From positions 2,797,001 to 2,861,000 of the forward strand of contig NC_092575.1 in assembly GCF_037975245.1 (NCBI RefSeq): 64,000 bases of DNA, written 5' to 3'. The notes beneath the pieces were generated by a model. The model made no database searches and had not been told where the DNA came from. It saw nothing but the letters and a program-made list of their open reading frames with translations. The DNA comes from Apostichopus japonicus. Its lineage: Eukaryota; Echinodermata; Holothuroidea; Aspidochirotida; Stichopodidae. Below are positions 37,601-49,600 of this stretch, piece after piece; within the stretch, counting starts at the first letter, position 1, and every line of letters begins with the position of its first letter. A program made the position numbers and the translations under genes.

Positions 37601-40600
37601 TACTTCCCTTCATTATTGGAAATGAGCCTGGACTCTTGAGATATGAAGCACTGGTATAGAATTTTGTATAAAATGATACATGAAACAAATAAAATTGTGT
37701 GTATTCATATAATACATGAACTGTATCTTGCTGTATATCTCATTAGTCAAAGTTGAGGTACTTTTTCAGAGTTGAAGTAAATGTCCATTTCTTGTGTATA
37801 TAGATGTATGTAAAGTAGATAGACAGGTGATTAATACAAGCAATTAACAAAGTACAGAGAAATGCATGTCTTACATGCAAGGCGTATGTTACCCGTGTTG
37901 AAAAAGCCTTGCTGTGATGTCTTGTCTTATAATTGTACTTTTGCAAATAAATATCCTTCTTTTGTTTGATATGTTTGAAAGTTCAAGGTAAAATAAATGT
38001 TTTTCACTTTTCTGTATTGCATCACTATTTTTTGTCTTGTTGAAGGGAGAAATGTTTATCGACCACGATAAGAACAGCTTTGGAACATTTGAATTGATTC
38101 ACGCCAACTGTAAATTTCAAATGGTTCCAAGACAAAATACAGTATGGCTAGAAAAGCATGCAACTATGATTCAGAATACAATTCAATTACTTTGTAAAAG
38201 CATGATAAGTTATATATCCTAGCATGGATTAATCAATCCTGTATTGCATGACAAACTTGCTATGCAAAATGGGCACACTGCTACATAGCAGTGCAAAGAT
38301 GTAGTTGTTGCTGTACACAGAAACCATAGAGTTTTATAATAGATGAAGTTCAGATCATTCCAAACTGCTACCCAGAATGTTATCACTAAGTCATTCCCTG
38401 AATCGAAGTGCTCTGTCTGCATTTGACTTCCTTCAATGTTAATCGTACAAGCAGCTACATTCATTGCACAGAAAGTACATAGATTGTTATCAAGTTTGAA
38501 TTCATGTTATCTGCAGACATCATGTTATCTGCAGAGTAATATATCAGTCAGTAAATGCAGGAAACCTGTATTTCCTCAGGCTCACAGTGACATTGCTAAG
38601 GTATGGAAGGCTAAATATTCCTGTACAATACTGCTTTTCATTTCCTTCTACGAAGGAAAGATACGTTACCCAGGAAGTATATAGCATAGATTGTTATCGC
38701 TATCGCTAATACTCTCTGGGGTTTGTAATATGCAGTTTTATAATAACACACTGGATCAACACAAGCGTCCCGAAAGATGCTTAGCTTGTTAAATGACACT
38801 AAGCAATCATTTATACGATGTGGGAATAAGAGTGGCTTGCAATATTCACTGCTTCTTACACCGTATGTATCCTTTAGGGCTTTGTGTCAAACAGACATGC
38901 TACAAAAGTCTGCTCAGTTAGAATGAATCAATATCAAATGATAGGGATTATCTCCTCGGATCCTACAGATCCTACAAGATTCACGATACTCACATCTTAC
39001 AAGATGAAATGATAGGTATTATCTCCTCAGACCCTACTGTGCCTTTTGTGTAAAACTATGCACAGCGCAGAGGATTATGTGAGCTGGCTATAAGAGGCTG
39101 TAGCCCCCTCAGCTTCCTACATTTGACATGGTACCTTATTCACGATACGCTATCACATCTTACAAGATGAAATGATAGAGATTATCTCCTCAGATCCTAC
39201 TGTGCCTTTTTGTGTAAAACTATACACAGCACAGGATTTTGTGAGCTGGCTATAAGAGGCTGCAGCCCCCTCAGCTTCCTGCAATTGACATGGTACCTTA
39301 TTCACGATACTCTATCACATCTTACAAGATGAAATGAGCAAAAACAGCATTGACTGGAACAGGATTCAAACCAGCAACCTTTGGAATTCATGTCTTGTGC
39401 TCTACCAACAGCCCTAAGTTGGTGAAAACTTCTATTAAACAACTCTTTACTGGGAGTGCCAGACACATTACAATAAAATGTACCTTGCATAATATGCAGT
39501 TTCATCTAATACAATACTGAAAGCAGCTGGGATGAGATTTCAGAGAGAATATAAGTAATTTAGTTTTAGTGATGGCAAGAAAGTAACACATTGACTTTGT
39601 GAAGATTCTCAAGATTTCTCACATATGAGACCTTTGACATGGTATTATGAATGCCCTAAAACTTATCATTTCTTGCAAATGGAGGGAGGGGGGGGGGGGA
39701 TATCACCTCAGTCCCATTTACTAATACCTCTGCACTGACTTCTACTGTTATCAGTGACATACAGCCAGTTGTATAACCACTCACTACATTGGAAAGTTAA
39801 GTGGAGCTGGCTGTTTTAAGTGAGATCCCTGAGTCATTGACTCTAGTAACTGGTTATTTCCACAGAATATCACCTCAGTCCCATTTACTAATACCTCTGC
39901 ACTGACTTCTACTGTTATCAGTGACATACAGCCAGTTGTATAACCACTCACTACATTTAAAAGTTAAGTGGAGCTGGCTGTTGCATATCCCTGAGTCATT
40001 GACTCTAGTAACTGTTCATTTCAACAGCGGAAAAGTATACACACCTGTTGTTTACACACCTGGAGTCACTTGACCTTTGAACTCTGTGACTCCAGTCAAA
40101 AACCCATTACAGCACGGCATACAACTGCTTTCATCAAACCCAAGATGAAGTAAATAAATCAAGGTTTTTTTATTACAAACCTAACATCAAACTGTTCTTT
40201 AATTAGGACACCTTTTGATAGTAAATTTTTTGATTACCTATACTTCTATATACTGTACTGTAACTAATCAGATGAATAGCACAGATCAGAAATTCTCAGA
40301 ACTTTTTAACTCTCTATGGCTAGTCAAGCTAATGAAACACATTTTTTTTATGGGCCATTAACTTTCCATCTCTTCTTTAGCTCATCCAAAATGGTTTTAA
40401 CATTTAAACAACATCGCTATCAGCGGCTGCTATGAGACCTCAGATTTCATCTCATTGAGATAACATGTAAGCTTATTAATGACGGAGAACTAATTGGGAA
40501 ATTATAAACAGGTCTGAAAAGAGCAGAAAAATTCTTTGCTCTTTTCAAGTGTGTTTACAATCCAATTGTTCATTTGTTTACATATACGAATAAAAGTCAT

Positions 40601-43600
40601 AATGTCCTATCAAAGCCCATCCACTTTCTGGGTCATATCAAACGAATATTGGTGTTGGATCCCTGGTCAGGGCAAATAGCTTACAAAGTATACAAATAAA
40701 CCTCACAAAGTTGCGGTGAATGGTTCAAAGCAAGTTCTAGCCCAACATTTCAGACACGTTAAAGGGTGTGAAGACTCGCGCACAAAGAAACATCTAATGC
40801 AGGTATTCTGACCTAGTTTCGAACAAGGTGTAACAGAAGTGTTAAACACCACCATCGATCTCAGAAAATACACACACAGCTTGCTACTGTCAGTAATTAG
40901 ACACTAGTGTACAGTCAATACATACAGCTAAGGTCAATACCCACAACACAGTGTACATACCAGAGATGGACATCTCAGGTCTAGATAAAAGATAACAAGG
41001 TATCACGTTTCATTACTGTCTGCATTTTGTAGCGACAAGAAAAAAACTTCACTTGCAAGCGACGGAAAGTTAACTTTTCTAGAGCGCGGCACGTGGTTTC
41101 GGGCGACTCTTTTAAGCCTTTAAGGTAGTGTTAGTTGGTGAGATTTATGTCAGAAGCTCATTTCTTTTACTTTTTGTGATTATTAAAATATATTATTAGA
41201 TTATGATCTAACCGTTCATATCCTGTAAGTGAGAGTGAAAATCCCAACTGGTATGAAGGTTAATTTTCAAACTAAAATTTAGCAAAAAATTGAGTTGTTT
41301 TTTTTGGCTTTCTTTTTTCCCCCTGTACAGTTAAGGATGAGAATGTCAGAGGTGGATTTCAACTATGCTTCCTCGATAACGGGGAAGGAATGAGCCCCGG
41401 TAAGTCCTAATGGAGTTGTTCAATGTTTCGGTATAGAGTTAGAGATGTAGAAACTTGACCCTGTATCATCAATACTTCAAAATGACTTGACAGTACAAAT
41501 TATTTCATTCCATGTTGATAAACTTTGTGCATGATTTTAGTTTAAAAAGGAACACTTTCCATTTGCCATCAGTAAGATGTGTTCAGTATCCTAACGTTAT
41601 TGGATGGGATAAATTCACAGTCATATGACAACAAAGGTGAACCGTGAGAGGTAAAAGCCAACTTATAAAAAAATGAAAACAGGTTTCTTGTCTGAATTAT
41701 TTTCAATAATGGAGGCGGCTTACTTTCCCCCCCCCCCCCTTTTTTATCTTTGTGAAGAGTATCACTATTCTGCACAGAGTACTACAGTGTTTTTCGTTTG
41801 TGAGTAAAATCCACACATGGGGCAGTTCTGTTCTGAGGTGATTCGCTCAAGTAATGCTCAAAGGATTTCAAATCAATTTTTTTTTGGGGGGGGGGGAGAG
41901 GTGGTGGAGATGGGGACAAAATAACAAATTTATAATCAATATATATATATTCCTTAATCAGACAATCCTTGTATCACATGACACAGCAATGCAAGCAGCT
42001 TGATACGTATTCTTCTTGCACTCTATTAACAGGAAAAGCTAGCTCTGTCATTCTGTTCGGTGAATCTTCAAAAAGAGGCACAGAGGGCCAATACATAGGG
42101 CAGTATGGAAATGGCCTAAAATCGTAAGTACTCATTCACATATTGCATTGTTCTATATATTGAGGGGTTGGAGGGGGTAGGGCGAGGCAGGGGGTTGAGA
42201 AGGGGTGTGACCATTTTCAACTCCAGAATGCTATTTTAGGTGGGTACCACTTTCCCTGTACTGATTTGTGTTTCTCTATTGGGGAGGATATTTTTGGGGG
42301 TGTCGGGGGGGGGGCACTTTTCGGTTTTGAGAAATGAGAAGGTTTATAAAATATCATTTGAGGTATACATACCTTCTTGAGCACTTTAGGCACCTTCATG
42401 TTATGCTATGCAATTAATTAATAATTAAATTTTTAGTGGGTAATTCTCTCATGTGAGAGCTAAATGAGTTTATAGATTGAGATGCAACTTTTATCTCCTA
42501 AATTTTTTTAATTTTTTTTTATGTCAATGTTAACTTTCCAGCGGTGCTATGAGAGTCGGTCGTGATTTCATCCTCTTCACCAAACAAGGCCAGACGATGA
42601 CTTGTATCATGATGTCAAGAACCTTCCTGGAGGAAGAACAGATCAAAGAGGTCATCGTACCCATGCCATCCTTTGATTCCAGAAATCAGAGACCATTAGC
42701 CAAGACAGCAGAGGAGAAAGCAAGGGTGTGTAGTACATGGTGTAACAAAAGAATATGGTTTGGGGATGGATGTGTGGTGGTTGGTGGGGGGGGGAGGGGA
42801 GGGTGGGTGTGTGTGTGAATGGTTTCTGCCTTAATGAAATTACTGCATACTGTGCCCTAGCCAGAGACCATGAGAGGGGTAAATATAATTCTGTGTAGTT
42901 ACAGTGCAACGCAAAATGGGTCAATCGCAGAAGTCACAGTATGCCATCATTTCTCATGAAACCAATACCAACCAAACTGCTGAGAGGAGAAAGTGAATGT
43001 CTTGAACGATAATTAAAGGGGTTGATAGAGGAGTACAAGAGTATTCTCCATGCCTAACTTGTGGTTATCTCAAGCTGCACTTTCATTTACCTACTCCCCT
43101 ACCCAAACTCAAAACAGTCACTGGTATAGCTGCTAGGGTACCATTTCTGTGAACTCAAAACAGTCACTGGTATAGCTGCTAGTGTACCATTTCTGTGAAC
43201 TCAAAGCAGTCACTGGTGTAGCTGCTAGTGTACCATTTCTGTGTACCCAAAACAGTCACTGGTAAAGCTGCTAGTGTACCATTTCTGTGTACTTAATAAG
43301 AGTTTTCACTTCCCTGTCGGTTGTTCTTTAATTTCCATTTTAATCAAGGTAATTACATGCTGGCAATTACATGAAATAAAATTGCTTCAATGAAAGAGAA
43401 AGTAGAATGGTTTTTATAACTCATTCTTGTTAAATAAGTGTCCTTTTCTCCTTTCCTTTGTTGTTATTGCAGCACCAAGTGGAGATGGAAGTCATATACA
43501 GGTATTCACCTTTCAATAACGACGACGACTTTTTCGAGCAGTTTCAAAGAATAAGGACCAATTCGGGTGAGTTCCTAAGTTCATTAAAGTCTTGATGTTT

Positions 43601-46600
43601 GCATGGTAAAGAAGATTGAAAAGCCAACAGTCATCATACAATAGAGTTGCTATGGAAACACAACAAACTTTCACACAGTTCTAGTGCTTAGTCTAAAGGG
43701 AGGGAACACAGTGTTTCAAATACGATAACTGCATTTCATTCACTGGGTGTTTTTTTTTTACTAAGCGCATTTAAATAATAGTCTAATTGCTAAAAACTTT
43801 ATGAATTACTGTACGAAATTCAGAATCATTCTATCAAAATTGTTCTTTGACATTTATATTAGCAACAGAACACCAAAGGATAAAAATCCAGGGTTATCTG
43901 TTCATGACAAAATTTGAATGCATAGATGTGAACTTTTTTTTTTTTTTTAACGAAACAAGACCTAATTCTTTTTCGTTTTGATGTGAAAGTATCTTTTGAG
44001 GAGCTGATATAATACATGTATATTGGCTAGAATTGGTAGGTCTGCCAATTGGAGTGGTGAGCATTCACTTGAATATAAGAGGATTTTCTGGTAAACTAAC
44101 AATGGTGCAGAAAGTTTCTCTTTAAGATATTATTCTTGATGTTTTTTGTAACATATCAGCATTCAGTCTGTGCATAAAAGAAATTTTCCTTCAAAATCGC
44201 AGAGGTTATGGTTGTTTGGATTCACATTATTTCACTTATCACAATTTGTCAGTCATACTAGTCGTTGAATTGGACATGAATGTCAACGTTTGCATGATAG
44301 TCTTGTCACCTCAAAGGTTACTTGACTTGTACCATTATGTTAAAGATAATTCTAAGCCGTTAGCTGAGACCAGGTGACATCTGACCTCTGCCTCACTGAC
44401 CTCTGCCTCACATTTTGTAATATCTTCTTCCAATCTATTTCCTCCAGGGACTTTGGTCATCATTTATCACGTCAAACTCCGCGACAACGGTCAACCGGAA
44501 TTGGACATCGTCTCGAACCAGAATGACATCCTCACGGCCGGTACTCCGGTGTCTGAAGATGCAGACGATTAGTAAGTTGTGAGAGCCGAAGAAACTTCAA
44601 GAATGGGATCAGATTTAAAAAAGGTCAAATAAAATAGGTTTAAAGGGTGTCATGGCAACATCACTAAAGGGATCTACAAACTGAAACTTAACTTTCCCTC
44701 TTTAAACCATAATGGGGTTTGATTTAGGTTTGAGAATCGTGCTACGCAGCACCCATGACGACCACAGAAGCAGACAGGAATATATTATTGACAGAAAATT
44801 TTAGCAAAGTAAAAATTTAAAAATTGGGACAAATATAACACACCATTTCAAAGCTAAATAAGAATTCACGTAGACAGGTCTGAGTGGTCTAGTTATGATA
44901 TATGAATGATGCTTACCTACGAGGGCCTACCTCTACTCCTGCCCACCTCCCGCCCCTCCCTCCCCCTCCGTCAGAGGCTGATGCCATAGAGCCAGAAGTA
45001 GTTCCGTCATATATCCAGTTTGAGGTACTCTCTTGAACAATGTACCACCTTTTATTTCTTTGTTTTAATTCAGTTCATCGATGTCTGTTTCTATTTCATT
45101 TAGTGTTGCACCGGAGAGGAAATCGTTATGCAGCTATGCATCCATCTTGTACTCTGAACCGAGGATGAAAGTCTTTATACAGGGTCAGAGGGTGCAGTCC
45201 AGGATACTCACACACTTGATGTATAAACCAAAGTAAGTAATGGTGTCATGTATCACATAGAAAGGAAAACCAGAATAGCGAAAACTGGATGAATCCATGT
45301 TTTAAGAGATAGAAGATGTAATTTTGAACCATACTCCTAGCACATGACTCCAAACCTGGGCCTGCAATGTAGGAATACCTCTGTGAATACTCCACATTCA
45401 TGCTACAAACGAACACAAGGACAAAATGGGTGAGGAAAGGGGGTGTGGGGGAGGTTTATTTCTAGTCGGCGTATCAACCCGAATGTGGATCTTCTCTTTT
45501 GTGTAGAATGTACGAGTTTACGTCGTATCGCTTTAAGAAGAGGTCTGAAGAAGCTGCCGCCAAAGCCATAGAAGATGCAAAGAAAGGTAATAGTCTCTTG
45601 ATCTTCTGACCCTAGACAAGAAAATAACCCAGGGAAGCATGCTCTGCCATGCATGGATACCCTCTCCTCGCCTCTCCTCTCCCCTGCACTCCCCTCTCAC
45701 CCTTGCACTCCCCTCCTCTCCCTATCAATCCCCTCCTCTCCACTACACTTCCTTCGTCCCCCTGCAGTCCCCTCCTCTCCCTTGCACTCCCCTGCACTCT
45801 CCCATCACCCTTGCACTCCCCTGCTATCCCCTCCTCTCCCCTCCTCTCCCCTATGCTGCCCTTGTCTCCCCTATTCTCTCCTCTCCCCTACACTACCCTC
45901 CTCATGCATTACCTCCACCTACATTCCCTACCCCTACAATCCCATCTCTCCTTTCATCCTCTCCCCTCCTATCCTCTTTCTATCTCACATCCATCTCAGG
46001 GGGGAACTGTAGCCCTCGTCTGTTTTGACGTGAAGCGTAATGCATCAGCAGCTTGCCGTGGAACAATCCTGGCTTACAATGGAATATCATACCATTCTGT
46101 GAAGTTTTGTGCATTTTTTATGAAGTGAATCAAATCATAAACTGCGTTTTTGTTCTGTTTCTACAGCTGAGAACATTGCCAGAGAAGCACAAAGCACTGC
46201 CAGAGAGCTTGAAATTAAGAGAAAGGATGCTAAATCAAAGGAAGCAAGGGTGAGCTTCTAGTCTTCTGTGATTGTTGATTCTTACACTATATAACTCATT
46301 GCACAATTCATTGTATCTGTGTCAAAGGTCAGGGTCAGACTAGGAACCCATATTTTGCTAAGGATAAGGAAGTACTCGAAAAGGTCCAGAGGACGGCTAC
46401 TAGGATGATTAGTTCCTTAAAGGGTGTTCCTTATTATAGGCGGTTACAACTGTTAATCTCACCACACTGGAGCTTAGGAGGTTACGTGGTGACTTGATTC
46501 AGATTTTCAAGATTGTGTATGGTTTTGACAATTTATCCTGCACTGACTTTTTCATGTTTGCTAATAGTAGTTGTACCAGAGGTCATTGTCTAAACCTTCA

Positions 46601-49600
46601 AAGTCACAAAGTAGGATTAATATTCAGCATAACTTTTTCCAAATAGGGTAGTGAATGAGTGGAACAGTTTGCCAGGGATTATTGTACTTGCTATTAGTGT
46701 GACTGGGGTTTAAGAATGCTTTGGACAAGCACTATAAGCATTGTAATCGTGCCTGAGCGTCTGTGTCTTCAGTTTTTTTCTCTCTTATAGGGTCCTTGAT
46801 GGGGACTTGAGTGACCCTCCTTATCCTTGTTTTCTACTAAACTAAACTAAATGATATTAACACAAGACATGTGTACCTGCCATGTTGGGTACTTAAGTGG
46901 TCAATAACATGGAACATTTGCACTTTTACTAGATTTCTGTGAGTGGTTTGCTGGAATTAATCTCCAATGTGCATCATATTAACTTCCAAATTGCTGGCTC
47001 CCATAAAATGGGAGAAACTGTGTCCACATCCTGACATTTAGAGGGTACTAAATGTAAGTTTTGTCGCCAGTCTCACCTGTGATTTTACTATAGGCAAGTT
47101 CTGCTGGTATCATGAAACACTTTATTTGAACCCCACTGTGGTAACTGTAGATCAAGGGGCTTGTCGACATCACTGGTTCGTTTTTGTTTTTTCCGGTAGG
47201 TTGCTGTTCGCCAAGCACAGATAAAGGCTGAGCATCTCCAGGCAGAGGCAAACATGAAGAAAGAACTTGCAGAAGGAAAAAAGAAGGCTCTGAAAGGCCC
47301 CAAGACGGTACAATTCTACTTTGGCATGAACCTGGAGAACAGAAGCCAAGAGGGAGTTTTTATCTTCAATAGGAGTAGATTGATTAAAATGTATGAGGCA
47401 CTGGACCTACAGAGGGAAGATAGTCTGTGAGTGTTGTTGGTTTACTTTTAAGTATGAAACGAAAGAACAAAATTAACACATTCTCCGCCAGTGCCGGTAA
47501 TGTTCCATCAAGCACACAATCTTGGGATAATTTTATGGGAATTGTAGACATTCACTATTAAAAGTATGGGAGTACAAACAACAAACTTATGTTAGTGTTC
47601 TTCAATTGTTGTCACACTGTTTGCTCTTCCTTCAACCGAACCCCCCCCCCACCCAGGGAATAATTTATCCAGTATGGCATGCAAAATGCTATAACGCAAA
47701 ACTGGCAAGATGCTATACAGGTACAAAGTTGTTTAGCAGTTTATATACACAGGAAACATAGCATTTTGTAAGAGACAATGTAACTGCCTTCAAAACCGCT
47801 ACACACAATTTCAATGCTAACTTATTCCCTACCCCCCTTCCCCCCCCCCACCTTACCACTTATACCTTTAAGCTTTGCTTTTAATGTTGTATATTGTATA
47901 CATTTTACTGTGTTGGCTTTGCATGGGAGAAGACTCTTATTTTAAGGGAAGAAAAAAGAATTAGCCCACATTCAGACGAACGTCAATCAGGCTTTCACGT
48001 TTCAACGTGTTCCCTCCATATTGTATGTATGTATGTATGTATATGTGATCTTCCCGCAAGCAGGAACTCGCGAAAGAAGCCATGGAGGCTTATAGACTCG
48101 CAAGCTGACCGAAGCCAATCTCTCGGCACACATCCATTTAACGTCGATGTCGGGAAGTTGTTATTGAACAACACCCTTGCCAGACGACACACATTGCTGT
48201 CGGCGGGGAATCGAACCGGGGATCTCATGACTGGGAGACGCCGGCGTTAACCACTAGGCTATATACTCCGCAATTCTCTTCACTGCTATATTCTCTATAT
48301 TCACTGCTATATTCTCTATATTCACTGCTATATTCTCTATATCCGCTATATTCTCTTCACTGCAGACTGTATCGTGGTATCGTCGGTATGGTTGAGGTTC
48401 CCTCAATCGTTCTGGAGCCGACCAGCAACAAGCAAGATTTTGCCGACCGAATGGAGTACCGGTTCCTACGAAAGATCATGAAAGATCACATGATGCAGTA
48501 CTGGAAAGACATCAACATCGGTGAGATTTTCATATTCCTCTGTTGCTTGCAGTTTTACATTTAAAAAAAAAGAAAATCGAGGCATGAAACAGAATGGTCA
48601 AGTATTTTGTAGTATGAATTGACCCTCAACCCCAGCAATTAAGATTTAATGCTTTGTTCTCTTTTCATTGAGAGAGATTTTGCAGAATGTACTTCTTTGC
48701 ATCAGTACTAGATAATATGTAAATATAATTGGATCTCTGTTCACGTTTTAAAAAAAAGCCTTGTTCTTTCAAATCATGATGGAGAATGACTTCCGCATTC
48801 TTTATCAGAATGTACCGTAGAAATGTCGGGCAATGCAAGTTGGCCTCCCCTCCTCCGAAATGGACTCTGTAAATTTGTGATTTCTTGTTATTTTGAAATA
48901 TCTGCCGTATGTGTCTGATAGTTTGGTTTTGAGTAAATCCACCTTTGCCCACCCCCCGCGGGTTATAATTGTGATATCACTGATTCAAATAATTCATCCT
49001 TCATGTAAGCTCTCATTTTAAAATTTAGAGCACGGATGCCACCATCCATGATGCTCTCTCATCCACATTATTACATTAAGATTAAAATTTAAGAGGAGTT
49101 CATCTTTTCTCTCCTTCAGAGAAACAAGGCGTTAAGAAGTTTTGGGAAAGTTACGGCTACATAAGCCCTCACTTCCACTACCATCCATCAACAGATGCTA
49201 AGTACATTCGGAAAAGGATCATGGATGTTCCCATTGTGGTACAGTGTGGTAGGTTCTCATTTGTGCAACCTAGCTTTAAAAGAAATCAAGTTTCTCATCA
49301 TCTCTTATATCATAACACCTAACCATTTGCGACATGGTTTAATGAGAGAATAACAAATTGTGTCTGTCCCTCGGTTGTTTCAGTCAAAACGTTTCGCGTT
49401 TCGTGTTACCAGAAATAAACACAGCTGAAGTGTTCTGACAGTTGTTGTATTATGACATATTACCTTTGATTATTAAGTAGTTGTTATTTAGGATTGCTGC
49501 CCTCTATCCTTAAGAACAGTATGTTTGTTTGGGTGTGCTGCTAGTGACTGCTAACTTCTACCATATTATATTGACATAACAATAACACGAGATAGAAAGC

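Larger units (their letters stand above)
36497..41330 (+). other. MORC2 intron 3, 4.8 kb
   Basis: The largest intron of the gene. No additional exon was recognised. It holds a two-copy tandem duplication with a partial third (38939-39335), a tRNA-like SINE head (39345-39430, minus), a second tandem duplication (39699-40030) and TTAA MITE copy 2 (40759-41123). Short open frames here are unsupported. Confidence 0.75.
34689..45232 (+). other. MORC2 exons 1-9: GHKL ATPase and transducer-like region
   Basis: Residues 1 to about 282. Motif I is [10 protein letters not shown], with the catalytic Glu at 35 and the Mg-binding Asn at 39. The DxGxG motif FLDNGEGM holds D68, G70 and G72. FGESSKR has Ser at 87, and [10 protein letters not shown] spans 98-107. 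The N-terminal helix from exon 1 supplies the arm that reaches over the partner's active site in this family. From memory of human MORC2, the Asn at 39 and Ser at 87 fall at the same residue numbers, implying no insertions or deletions in the first 90 residues. The region after [12 protein letters not shown] matches the S5-like transducer fold of MORC proteins. Confidence 0.9.

Noticed and set aside
45639-46128. Long Pro/Leu/Ser-rich open frames in three plus-strand frames
   Set aside because: They come from the polypyrimidine minisatellite in MORC2 intron 10; all frames are open for the same compositional reason.
46375-46600. Working reverse transcriptase gene
   Set aside because: Only the C-terminal end of a CR1-like element is present and it is broken by a frame change and stops.
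48205-48262. Functional tRNA gene
   Set aside because: A and B boxes are present but the sequence continues into a SINE body with a simple-repeat tail and lacks a paired acceptor stem.
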